Positions 57,001 to 64,000 of a stretch of 64,000 nt of DNA are shown here, piece by piece. The notes beneath the pieces are model-generated. The model searched no databases. It was not told where the DNA came from and saw nothing but the letters and a program-made list of their open reading frames with translations. Both the position numbers and the translations under genes were made by a program. The stretch covers positions 3,472,001-3,536,000 of the forward strand of contig JANEZZ010000728.1 in NCBI GenBank assembly GCA_026122225.1, given 5' to 3'. This stretch comes from Heloderma charlesbogerti (lineage: Eukaryota; Chordata; Lepidosauria; Squamata; Helodermatidae). Every line of letters begins with the position of its first letter. Position 1 is the stretch's first letter.

Positions 57001-60000
57001 GCACATCAGGTGGTCAGGGAGAGCAGGAGTGCCTTCACCCCCCCCGCCCCCCACAATGGACAGAACGGTATTGTCCAACCTGGCTGTCTCAGTTTAGGAC
57101 TAAATACATTCTGTTCCATAATTTAATGCCTGAATTAACACTGCAATGCTTTCTTTTCTCTTTGTTCCAAATGAAGGGAATCACCATTAGGCCACTTGTA
57201 AAGTACCTAGATGTTAAGAAGACCAATAAAAAAGAGTCCATCAATGAGGAAATTCATGTGCGAGTAAGATGAATGTTAAAATGTATATATTTAATTGAAT
57301 ATGAGAACATAGCAAGCAGCCTTATACTATGTTAGAGTATTTGCCCACCTAACCCAGTCCTGGATTGGATCCTGATTTAGTCATAGAGTAGATCTATCAT
57401 AATCAATGATACTTAAGTTAGCCATGACTTGATTTCAGTGGGTCGGCTCTAAGTATGACTAAGCCTGGGTCCAGCCCATTGTCTATTCCGACTGGTGGTA
57501 GTTTCTGGAATCCCAGGCAGAGTACTTCTACATCACCTGCAACCTGATCTCATTTTAAGTGGACCTGCCAGGGTTTGAACCTGAGACCTGTTGCATGCAC
57601 TTCTCTTGCTTTTTTGGCTGGTGGTGGAATCAAGGGGTAGTATTGACCTGTGCCCCAGTGCTAGCACTAATGTTGTTGTGCTAGCATAAGCCAACACTGT
57701 GCAAGGTAACTAGCACTTCCTCAGGCAGGAGGGGAAAGCAGTGATTTGCTGCCAAATTTGATCTGGTGTGATCCAGCACTGTAGGGATTTCATTTATTTA
57801 TTTACAGTATTTGTTGTTGTTGTTGTTCAGTCGTTAAGTCACGCCATATCCAAAGACATCAAAGCGGTGAACAGCAGGCATGATAAAGAATAAAAACATT
57901 GTGTTAAAATAATTTAAAATGGTTTAGAAAGAGACAGAATTCTGATAAAACCAAGTTTGATAAACGGCAGCTGGTCACTCGAGGAAGGCTTCCTGAAATA
58001 ATGATGTATTCAGGAGGCGCAAAAACAACACAACCTTGATGCCTGCCTGACCTCTAAAGGCAGGGAATTCCATAGGAAGGGGGCCACTACACTGAAGACT
58101 CTTTTCCTGGTGGGCTCGAATCGGGCCATGGGTCCATGTGGAACCACCAGGAACATTTTCTTATGATTTGCTTTGGTGCTGTGTTTCTGGGCAGCTCTTA
58201 GCACTGGAACGAAGGGATAAGGGAAAGCTGTCTCAGGTGAAGCTATTAGTGAGTATGCTCAGAGAAGCTGTCACCTGGCCAGGGACACCACCCCCCACCT
58301 TTTAGAGAAAGGTCTCAGTATAAATAATGTGCCAGGCCTAGATGAACCTGTTGGCGATCTTGGTGCTTGACTCAGATCTGGTGGCCTTAATCCTGAGTCT
58401 ATGCTCTGCCCAGTATAGGGAGTCGATCATAGGATCACTGTGCGTTGATTACGCTACAGCTGTAATCCTATGCACACTTAACTGAGAGTGATCTCCACCG
58501 AAGACAGTAAACTTCTGACGAAGTGGACTGTAGTCCATGAAAGTTTATGCCATAAGAAATGTGTTAATCTTTAAAGTGCCACAAGACTCTTTGTTGCAAC
58601 AGACTAACATGGCTCTGGACATTCTAGGGTTGTATTAAATATCCAGCAATGGCGTTAATTAATATTATTACAGATAGGAAGTGGTACCATTTTTACCACT
58701 CTTTGTAACAATTAAATTAGTCTCTGCTTGTCATACACTACAGTCAGGATGATCATCAGAGAATTCGTAGCGGTAGTGCTCTGTTAGTTTATAACTTAAA
58801 AAAAATTATTTTGCAATTGTGTGGGGACATAAACAAAGTCACAATGGGATTACAAGAATTACTTTAATATGAAGCTCACATCTATCTGGAATTTTGTGTG
58901 TCTGTAGTTGATGGATCATTTAAAAGCTGGAATTGAGGACATATGTGGACACTGGAGTCATTATCAACTGAGAGACAAGTAAGAATGTGTCTGTTACTGT
59001 CAAGTAAAATAAAGCAGCTGACATTGTCACACTTCTGTAGTAGAAGGGTCCAAACTGAAAACACTATACAGTCGTGGTCTTCTTTTTTCCACTGTGGATC
59101 TAATAAGGATATGCCACCCGGAGATCTTAATTATATAGGATGACATACCAATGCTTTAAATAAACAAATAATAAATACTGAGGTGGGTGTAGAATGCTGG
59201 TAGGATCCCTGATACCAGTGTCTGCTCCAGGTTTTGGAGGGCCTTTGGGCAAGACACCCTCAATGTGAGCCTTCCTTCTCCTTGCCATTGTCACCAGCTG
59301 TTGTTGCTCCTCATCCTCTTCCCCACCATCGCGATCACTTGCTTGCTTGGCAAGCAGAGAGCCAGTGAGCAAATAGGCAGTGGCATTTACTGCTCCTCTT
59401 CCTACCACCATGGTGTCTGAGCCAGAGCAAGAAGAGACAGGTTAACAAGCAGGATGCAGTGATGTTGAGGAAGAGGAAGCGGAAGGGGCTCTCATCAATG
59501 AGCCCCTGCTGGGGTGTGGGACCTCGGCATGTGCTCAACTATGCCTACCCTTGATGCTAACTCAGCCTGCCTAGGCTGACCCCACATAGGCCGTGCCTTA
59601 ATCTGGCCTTGCACTTAAAGGGAGATAGGTTTCAAAAGTGTTGAAAGCAAAGAACAGGGAAAGTAACAAAATGTAGCTAATATAAAAATGTATGGTGACA
59701 AAAAAAATCAGAAGGGTGAGTTAAATAGCAATATACTCCAAAGCTTGCAAGATACCTGACAGGTATTTTTTTTAATCTGGTGTACCCAAGTTTCTGCAAT
59801 AGACAGAACTCTTCAACAAATAGAAAATATCTGTGCCATGTCAAAAGCTTACACAATCTTGGCTCATTGAGGTTTGTTCAATAAAATATACTGTCTTGTC
59901 TATTTTATATCTCTGAGATTAGTAGCACAGAGGGCTCTATGAAAATAAAAATAATGTAGTTTCCTTATTTGATTAAAGGATGCATACACATGATGAATGC

Positions 60001-61139
60001 TGTGGATAAAACAACAGTTTTCTTTGTGTCTAGAATTTATGCAGATGTGTCCCCTGCAGTCTCATCCAAAATTTGCAGCCGTTTCCTGGTGCAGCGATCG
60101 ATACACCACATCTTAACTATGTGTTGATTATATATTTATTTATTTGCTAATGCAACAAGTGTTAACGTAAGAACTAACAAAACTAATTGTCTGGAAAAGA
60201 AGTACACAGTATCTCTAATTATGATTTGTATTTTAAATTATGATTAATATATTTTGATGTTGCAAAAATGCTCCCTGTTACACATTTTTCATTTATTTCA
60301 ATGGGAGAAACTTTTGCGGAAGAAATCCTATGCAGGTTTACTTGAAAGTAAGTCTTACTGATTTCAATGAAAGTTTTTCCCAAGTAAGTGTGCATAGGAT
60401 GGCAACCTCAGTCTCTTTTTAAAATCAATGAGACCTAAAAGTGTTTCATTTTGGCTGGATGGTATTCACTGCAAACAATTTCTTTGTGCATGCTTATTTT
60501 CACAAAATCATGAGCCAGAAAACAAATGTTTGTTTCACTGTCATAGTAATGCTGATCTAAAGTTAAGGCAGTCTGTACAACATAGACAGAAATTCTGTCC
60601 TTCAGTTTTAAAATGCTGAAGGACAGAATGGAATCATAATAGTTCATTTGGAAATTTACTGAAATATTACTGAATATGCATTATTAAGGGGAGCTACTGT
60701 TGTTATGCCCTAATAGAATATTTGTACACAATAAATCTGGATTCCATGGCTCCCGTATAGTCATGAATGTGCTTGATTTCATGGCTCCCTTATAATCATG
60801 AATGTACTTAGCCTCATTAATGAATTTAACACAAGTCATGGCCCATGAATCGCACCTCTTTGCTATTGAGAGCTGGTCCTTAAGAAGAGATGCCTTGAAT
60901 TTGTCCAGTAATTAATGCAGGAGTGATGGTTGACTCTCTCTCTCTCTCTCTCTCTCTAAATTTATTGCTCTTACCAGATTTAAGAAGTTTGACAACAGAT
61001 TCCTAAAGAAGATCTTATTACAAAAACATCAGCCCAAATCCAGCATTTTTTCCCTATACAAGAAACTGGAAATAAAACAAGTCATTGAGATGGTAGAAAG
61101 TGGGGCAATGACACCAGCAACTTCAAAATCATCCTCTCT
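37406..61139 (+). CDS. SLC9A4: SLC9A4, sodium/hydrogen exchanger NHE4, partial (coding exons 1-8)
   Basis: Plasma-membrane Na+/H+ antiporter, in mammals basolateral in gastric and kidney epithelium (family knowledge). Eight coding exons of 256, 464, 260, 218, 203, 87, 71 and 162 nt join in frame to 573 codons plus two bases. The rest of the cytoplasmic tail is beyond the right edge; human NHE4 is about 798 residues by memory. The whole exchanger domain is present, including E231 and D236 of the GESLLND motif (equivalents of the essential acidic pair in NHE1) and R430-G431 of [10 protein letters not shown]9A4 rather than SLC9A2 is supported by [37 protein letters not shown], and [20 protein letters not shown], all of which match NHE4 more closely, and by its position directly after IL18RAP. 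Confidence 0.93.
37809..37902. mobile_element. Short foldback element, GTAAGTGGGTATAGGATTGC family
   Basis: GTGCAATTCTAGACAGAGG at the left and TATAGGATTGCAGCC at the right, centred on CCCACTGAATTCAATTGGG. Confidence 0.65.
38029..38118. mobile_element. Short foldback element, GTAAGTGGGTATAGGATTGC family
   Basis: A clean copy: TTGCAATCCTATACTTTC and AGATATAGGATTGCACT are inverted ends. Two further relatives flank it within 350 bases. Confidence 0.7.
38853..39390. mobile_element. GC-rich foldback element, second copy, with L2 tail inserted
   Basis: Same family as 27636-28098: AGGGCACAAACCTATGGCCG on the left, ATAGGATTGCTT on the right, and GACAGCCAAAATCGGCTGTC inside. About 39098-39185 is a minus-strand L2-like LINE tail (CTGCCCAATAGCCAAAGCTC) inserted into it. 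Confidence 0.65.
40431..40535 (+). mobile_element. Bov-B LINE 3' end
   Basis: GAACTTGAGCACACTCCGGG then GAAGAGTCGGACACGACTGA and ACGACTGAAC: the last codons and terminus of Bov-B, plus strand. Confidence 0.85.
40659..41251. mobile_element. Foldback element, GTGCTTCCAGATGAGG family
   Basis: Left AGGGTGCTTCCAAAAAGAGG, right AAAAGCCTCATCTGGAAGCA. It is longer than the sister at 45588, so extra sequence lies inside. Confidence 0.65.
41433..41896 (+). CDS. SLC9A4: SLC9A4 exon 2 (membrane core)
   Basis: Acceptor CCTTCCAG and donor GTG/GTAAGT bound 464 nt, phase 1 to phase 0, codons 86-240. It encodes several helices and hallmark motifs: [43 protein letters not shown] and [13 protein letters not shown]231 and D236 are intact. 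Confidence 0.96.
41984..42020. repeat. (CAT)n microsatellite
   Basis: Twelve uninterrupted CAT units shortly after exon 2. Confidence 0.95.
42025..42216 (-). mobile_element. tRNA-derived SINE, decayed
   Basis: CAACAACCCTGTGAGTAGG, CCCAGTGAGCTTCCTGG, and GAACCCAGATCTCCCTAG occur in the same order as in the minus-strand SINE at 9478-9715. Confidence 0.65.
42421..43395. mobile_element. Foldback element, TTTCTACATGAGGC family, interrupted by a hAT-like element
   Basis: Left CCTTTCTATGTGAGGCATTT and right AAAGCCTCATGTAGAAAAG are its ends. The sequence up to CTTCCTCCAGG and after it (GCTCTCCCATTCTTTGC) lines up with the unbroken copy at 26722-27085. Confidence 0.75.
42511..43112. mobile_element. 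Nonautonomous hAT-like element with palindromic core, copy 1
   Basis: 602 bp starting TAGGGATGTACGAA and ending CTACATCCCTA, flanked by perfect 8-bp direct repeats CCTCCAGG (42503-42510 and 43113-43120). An 8-bp duplication is typical of hAT transposition (family knowledge). The centre holds near-palindromes with half-site AATAGGCTACATAAA and GATGCAAATGGCA arms. No transposase ORF is present. Confidence 0.85.
43555..43632 (-). mobile_element. MIR-type SINE core remnant
   Basis: CCCATTTTACAGATGAGGAA, then GCTGAGCCACAG and AAGTGACTAGTCCAAGATC, is the reverse complement of the conserved MIR core. MIRs are ancient amniote-wide elements, so this piece should be old. Confidence 0.75.
44050..44200. 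mobile_element. Foldback element, CCTTCCCCAACCTGG family, well preserved
   Basis: AGCAGCCTTTCTCAACCTGG faces CAGGTTGGGAAAGGCTGAT. CCAGATGTGTTGGACTACAC and GTGTAGTCCAACACATCTGG are exact inverted copies of 20 bases. Confidence 0.8.
44425..44735 (-). mobile_element. L2-like LINE 3' region
   Basis: TGTATGCCACCCAATAACGC to GGTGCCAGGCAAGCCTCTC follows the order of the copy at 5053-5702, more decayed. Confidence 0.55.
45588..45826. mobile_element. Foldback element, GTGCTTCCAGATGAGG family
   Basis: AGTGCTTCCAGATGGAGGGC and AAGCCTCATTTGGAAGCACC are inverted ends of a 240-bp unit. It ends about 67 bases before SLC9A4 exon 3. Confidence 0.75.
45894..46153 (+). CDS. SLC9A4: SLC9A4 exon 3 (membrane core)
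   Basis: Acceptor CCCACTTCAG and donor GC/GTGAGT bound 260 nt, phase 0 to phase 2, codons 241-326 plus two bases. The peptide runs from [17 protein letters not shown] through glycine-rich helices ([12 protein letters not shown]) to [15 protein letters not shown], all typical of NHE4. Confidence 0.96.
46560..46978. mobile_element. Foldback-like element with ACCATGGGTTGTTTTGCC motifs
   Basis: Repeated GTGTGAACCCAG and GGGTTGTT motifs on the left and inverted GGTTAAATAAACCATGAGTT and GTTATGTGCAAACC on the right. Related to 14404-14733. Confidence 0.5.
48168..48478 (+). mobile_element. tRNA-derived SINE (second type), split by a foldback element
   Basis: Starts GCGCCACAGCTCAGAGGCAG (box A) with box B GGTTCAATCCC and CCGGCATCTCCAGG, body GGAAAGACCCTGATCTGAAA. 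It breaks at about 48296 and resumes at 48431 with TGTAGACAATAGCGAACTAG and ATGGACCAATGGTCTGA. Box A and B show descent from a tRNA, but the tRNA fold is not kept. Confidence 0.78.
48297..48430. mobile_element. Foldback element, CCTTCCCCAACCTGG family, inside the SINE
   Basis: TTTGGCCAACCTGATGCCCA at the left and CATCAGGTTGGGGGCGGCT at the right, with CCAGATATGTTGG facing ACACATCTGG. Confidence 0.75.
48654..48871 (+). CDS. SLC9A4: SLC9A4 exon 4 (membrane core)
   Basis: Acceptor AATCAACAG and donor CTAA/GTAAGT bound 218 nt, phase 2 to phase 1. It encodes [19 protein letters not shown], then the very conserved [19 protein letters not shown] and [15 protein letters not shown]. The acceptor has a poor pyrimidine tract close to the AG (TGCGAATCAACAG), unlike the other exons, but the phase and peptide fit exactly. 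Confidence 0.94.
49894..50618. mobile_element. Nonautonomous hAT-like element with nested-palindrome array, copy 2
   Basis: 725 bp from TAGGGATGTC to CGTACATCCCCA, flanked by ACTACAGT and ACTACAAT (7 of 8 match). The core has four near-perfect palindromes with half-site TGATAGGCTACGTAAATA (at about 50098, 50171, 50273 and 50369). Between them are further palindromes built on CAAATGGCGGC/GCCGCCATTTG. ORFs up to 205 codons cross it on both strands only because of this symmetry. Confidence 0.85.
52274..52340. repeat. (GT)/(AGAC)/(CA) compound microsatellite
   Basis: Short GT run, six AGAC-type units, then a CA run with one interruption, within SLC9A4 intron 4. Confidence 0.95.
53110..53312 (+). 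CDS. SLC9A4: SLC9A4 exon 5 (membrane core, YSGLRGA)
   Basis: Acceptor TTTGTTTCTTAG and donor CAG/GTAAGG bound 203 nt, phase 1 to phase 0, codons 400-467. It has [13 protein letters not shown], then YSGLRGA (R430, G431) and two further helices ending [10 protein letters not shown]. The Arg-Gly pair is essential in NHE1 (family knowledge). Confidence 0.95.
53957..54977 (+). pseudogene. CR1 ORF1 (zinc-finger-like and GDSL esterase domains), broken
   Basis: First frame (53957-54340): CKVCAMF then CNKCKL, a Cys-pair finger, followed by a coiled-coil stretch rich in Glu, Gln and Leu. After a frameshift near 54340, the second frame has [13 protein letters not shown] (esterase block I, catalytic Ser) and FLLIHVGTN (block III). 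A TAG at 54828 stands where CR1 normally has Trp (inference), after which [10 protein letters not shown] (block V, Asp and His) leads to the TGA at 54975-54977. CR1 ORF1 proteins with such an esterase domain are known. Confidence 0.8.
55130..55933 (+). pseudogene. CR1 ORF2 endonuclease domain, broken
   Basis: The APE-type endonuclease starts at about [16 protein letters not shown]. The usual GITETWW motif reads GITVTW then TAG (55229-55231), so the catalytic Glu is Val and the frame stops. Then come [18 protein letters not shown] (catalytic Asp and Asn kept) and [10 protein letters not shown] (SDH kept). The frame ends at TAG 55931-55933. Confidence 0.82.
56143..56610 (+). pseudogene. CR1 ORF2 C-terminus after the deletion
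   Basis: [48 protein letters not shown] and [16 protein letters not shown] are the well-known CR1 C-terminal motifs. The frame is different from the endonuclease frame, as expected if an internal deletion joined them out of register. Confidence 0.85.
57177..57263 (+). CDS. SLC9A4: SLC9A4 exon 6 (last helix to cytoplasmic tail)
   Basis: An 87-nt exon in phase 0 at both ends, between acceptor AAATGAAG and donor CGA/GTAAGA, codons 468-496. The peptide is [15 protein letters not shown] followed by [14 protein letters not shown], as in the SLC9A2/A4 family. The acceptor tract is interrupted by purines just before the AG. It was too short to stand out as an ORF and was found by reading for the expected peptide. 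Confidence 0.93.
57264..58907 (+). other. SLC9A4: SLC9A4 intron 6
   Basis: Holds a minus-strand LINE piece (57785-58230) and a short foldback trace at about 58461-58490. The 57300-57780 and 58240-58900 stretches are not assigned. Confidence 0.55.
57785..58230 (-). mobile_element. LINE 3' end (L2-like) with C-terminal codons
   Basis: The minus strand translates [20 protein letters not shown] then [12 protein letters not shown], the L2-type ORF2 end also seen at 16247. A (GTT)n and CAGTCGTTAAGTCACG (Bov-B-like tail) lie at the left edge. Confidence 0.7.
58908..58978 (+). CDS. SLC9A4: SLC9A4 exon 7 (CHP-binding region)
   Basis: A 71-nt exon, phase 0 to phase 2, between acceptor GTGTCTGTAG and donor CAA/GTAAGA, codons 497-519 plus two bases. 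The peptide [19 protein letters not shown] is the juxtamembrane segment that binds calcineurin B homologous protein (CHP) in NHE1, by family knowledge. Confidence 0.93.
58979..60977 (+). other. SLC9A4: SLC9A4 intron 7
   Basis: About 59160-59580 is GC-richer with no class I can name. A short foldback copy is at 60325-60412 and a 35-bp tandem duplication (GATTTCATGGCTCCC type) at 60740-60810. (CT)n at 60932-60957 precedes exon 8. The rest is AT-rich and unassigned. Confidence 0.55.
60932..60957. repeat. (CT)n microsatellite next to the exon 8 acceptor
   Basis: Thirteen CT units ending 20 bases before the AG at 60976-60977, so within or beside the polypyrimidine tract and branch-point region of SLC9A4 exon 8. 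Confidence 0.9.
60978..61139 (+). CDS. SLC9A4: SLC9A4 exon 8 (proximal cytoplasmic tail)
   Basis: Acceptor GCTCTTACCAG and donor CTCT/GTGAGT bound 162 nt, phase 2 at both ends, codons 520-573 plus two bases. It encodes [15 protein letters not shown], then [23 protein letters not shown], closely matching NHE4. A (CT)n microsatellite ends only about 20 bases before the acceptor. No later SLC9A4 exon is visible before the window ends. Confidence 0.94.
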
Positions 61140-64000
61140 GTGAGTATCTACTTTCACCTGAGTTAAGTGGGAGATAGAAGGATAATTGAAGTCTACAGTG
61201 CTTGAGGAGAAGACATCCCCTTTTACATGTTCTACAAATATGTGGAAGGAGAGGGAGGAGGCAGTGTTGCAGCTGGGGGCTGAACCTCAAGGAAAAAGTC
61301 TAGGGCCCTTGCAGCGCAGGAGGGCCCTTAAATGACAATCCACTAAGTGGTAGGTGGTGGGGCAGTGGAAAACAGGGCCCATCTCAGCATCAGGGCCAGC
61401 ATGGGAATGCTAGGCCTAACAGAGCCATCCTTTCTTCTTCTTTTGTATTTAGCATCAGGGAAGCAGTAGCAAATTCCATTGTATTCCTCTAATTGTTTCA
61501 GTTGGTGTACTGCACCCCACAGACTCAGTCTTCCAAGCAAACCTAAGTTTCTTTTAAGCAACATCTTTCCACTGAACTCTCACAGGCAGTGGCCTCTCTC
61601 TCCTCAGGCCAGAAGCAGTGGGGGTTGCCCTCAACCACTTCCTGGTTCCTCCCAGGAAGCACAACCTGCTCAGGCCAAATCCAGTACTTCTTTCATATTG
61701 TTACACTAGTCATGAAAGTACTATGATTTAAGTAAGTTTAAAATGCAAAATTGCACATGGTTGGAGTGTTCCTTAAAAAAAAAAAAAATAATAATCAGGG
61801 TTGGCAAGCAGGTTGTTTTTTCCTAAGATATCAGGAATGTAGAAGAAGCTGTGAAGCATGGAATGGTGGGGAGGGGAGAAGGGAAACATGAGATCTGTGC
61901 TTCCCAACTAAAGTAAAGCCCCCTACCTCCACCCCCAATAAGGCCATAAAGTCCAGGGTCTAAAATTACTTAGCTACACCAGTGCAAACAGGATCATGTG
62001 TACTGTGCTCCTGACCTCCATGCGTTGATTTCAAGGTTGGAATATTGCTCCTTTGCATACAGCCATATGCACACAGCGCTCTCTCTGTAATCAGGAAGCC
62101 TGTAAAAGCGGTGTTCCCTGAAGGGCAGAGAGAGGTCTACATGCAGTTGCATGCATGGAGTGCTCTGTTTCAGCTTTAGAATGAGCTTGTGTCGGTTGGG
62201 AATGGGGCTTCCTTCCACGGTCCCCTTCCTGCCCTGCCTCCTATGTTCATTTTACCTTGATTAGTCATCTAAAAAGGGCGATGAAAAAGTGATTGCTTAT
62301 CAGCTCTCCAAACCATGAATGAGCTCTTTCTAGGGGCCGGTTCACACAACAATATATACCACATCATTATTTATCCCTTGATGGACTCAGGGTACAATCC
62401 TACATGTTTAGACAGAAAAAAAAAAGTCCTACAGTTCCCAGCATGCCTCAGCCAGCGTAGCTAGCTGGGGCATACTGGGAATGGTAGGACTTTTTTCCTG
62501 ACTAAACATGCATAAGATTGCATGTTCAGTTACTGACAGCTGAATGTGTGAACTGACCCCACTGAAAAGTTGAGTATTTGAAATGATGTGCAAGTTCCGT
62601 CAGTGGTGTTCGATGGTCCATTCACCCAAGCATGTGTAAACCAGTATATGGTCCTTAGGCTGAAGTCTGTGTTCTTGTTAAGAATCCTTAGTTAAATTCA
62701 TCCCTGCCCCGCCCCCACTCCCCCAAATGATATGTTTCTACTAAGCATTTATTGATGGAGCATATTTTTTAATCAGTATGGCTGAAACTGAAAGGCAACC
62801 TTGTTTCATTTTTCGAAGCCATTTTGGCTCTGATTTGTTATTGTAATAAGAAATGAAAGTTCGAACATTAAATATGGCCTTTCCTTTTTAGATACTATAT
62901 TAACTCAGGCCTCAAGGCAAACCCCAAACCCCCTCAAGACAAAGACCCCCACCTCCAGCAAGCTGGAGGATTAATATTACATGTGAGCATGAGGGTGGAA
63001 AAGGCACAGTCCAGATTCAAACTGATAGGTGAAACAACTTCTGTTAATTTAGGCCTCAAGACACACATTCCACCCTTAGATACTAAGTTTTAAGTTATCT
63101 CTCACTTGGTCTGAAAGACTCAAAGTATCTGTGCTGAAGTTTTAGTAAACATTGGCAAACTCTTTAACACTTAAGCACAATTATTTAAATGTAATTGAAT
63201 AATAGGTTAAAAGTCAGATAGTTAAACAAGCAAAAATGTTCATTCAGTGGCCAAAAGGCTTTTAGATCTTTTGCAAAACACTTGGAAATATGAACTCTGG
63301 AAAGCTCAAGGGTAGTGAAGAACTGGAAAGACATTGCTGAGGATGTTGTGGAGCCTTCATCACTAGAGATATTTAAGGGCAGGTTTGGCCAACAGTTGGT
63401 TGTTTTCAGTGTTCTGGTTGGGATGCGTGTTGCAGCCTCCCCAGAAATATGGCTAGTTGGGATCTGGCTTTTTCAGTAGCTGTGCCCAGGCTCTGGAACT
63501 CCCTTCAAAGATTCCCTGCCAGCAATAGCCTAGGAGGCTTAGGAAGGACAGAGGGCTCTGGCATTGGAGCCCTCCATCATGTGGGCATGTAGCCCATAGG
63601 ATTGCTCTCTTAGTATGATGACTAACTTGCTTTGGATCATCGTCTAACCCATTATCTTGTGATTCTGTGACACATGGAATGGAAAACAACACTTAGATTA
63701 AGTAGCAGCCAGATCGGATGATACTTTGTCCAATGGTTTCCCTATGTATGGCTGGAAAGCAGGAGTGAATGCATGCATTCCTTACCTACTTCCAATGTGG
63801 CTGGATGTCCATGTGGGAATATAATGTCTGAATAGGATCTACATGTGCACAATCCAATGCATCATGCAGGTCAAATGTATCATGCAGGTCAAATCATGCA
63901 GTTGATTCCCAGGTTTTTTTGGGAAATCAACTGCGTCATCTGTCTTTATGAGCAAGGACTCCCTATTCAAATGTTATGCTCTCATGGACCTGTGGTATGT
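61140..64000 (+). other. SLC9A4: SLC9A4 intron 8, left part
   Basis: No further SLC9A4 exon is visible. Content: a short foldback element (62388-62525), a GGCCTCAAG-type direct repeat (about 62910 and 63052) and a LINE-like fragment at about 63300-63520. A hairpin (GTTGATTCCCAGG against GGGAAATCAAC) is at 63901-63931. Most of the rest I cannot assign. Confidence 0.5.
62388..62525. mobile_element. Short foldback element, GTGCAATCCTATGCATG family
   Basis: GGTACAATCCTACATGTTTA on the left is mirrored by TAAACATGCATAAGATTGCA on the right, with AGTCCTACAGTTCCCAGCAT facing ACTGGGAATGGTAGGACTT. Confidence 0.7.

Noticed and set aside
37406..61139. SLC9A2 instead of SLC9A4
   Set aside because: SLC9A2 has a different segment around the exchanger motif (NDAVTV) and the YGGLRGA helix; the sequence here ([20 protein letters not shown]) follows NHE4.
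62880..63100. Next SLC9A4 exon after TTTTTAGATAC
   Set aside because: No frame gives the expected NHE4 tail sequence, and the stretch contains internal direct repeats.

Overview
The window is vertebrate nuclear DNA, almost certainly from a squamate reptile (lizard or snake). The genes have many small exons with GT-AG introns. The interspersed repeats are a squamate mix: CR1 LINEs ending in short 8-bp-type repeats, Bov-B LINE pieces, L2-like LINE 3' ends, tRNA-derived SINEs (one with a Bov-B-like tail), and many short foldback DNA elements. I cannot name the species.

Two protein genes lie on the + strand in the order and orientation known from mammals. IL18RAP (IL-18 receptor accessory chain) is complete for coding sequence: ten exons from 8825 to about 33545, coding 8911-33058, 571 codons. 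SLC9A4 (Na+/H+ exchanger NHE4) starts at 37406. Eight coding exons are present, to 61139, and the gene runs off the right edge, so its cytoplasmic tail is missing. All exon joins were checked by hand for splice sites and reading phase, and every join keeps the frame.

Layout: 1-8824 is upstream of IL18RAP and holds repeats, a 5S rRNA-derived fragment and a possible but unproven promoter or leader exon. 8825-33545 is IL18RAP. 33546-37405 is intergenic with CR1 and foldback elements. 37406-64000 is SLC9A4. IL18RAP acts in cytokine signalling at the cell surface and SLC9A4 in pH and volume regulation of epithelia. They are neighbours by conserved synteny, not by shared function.

The most unusual content is in the repeats. 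Two nonautonomous hAT-like elements (42511-43112 and 49894-50618) have 8-bp target duplications and cores built of nested palindromes. One of them sits inside another repeat whose uninterrupted copy is also in the window at 26.7-27.1 kb. A CR1 element (about 53860-56767) keeps both ends but has lost the reverse-transcriptase core. Several nested insertions allow relative dating. I see no evidence of a novel protein system, prokaryotic genes, CRISPR or viral genes.
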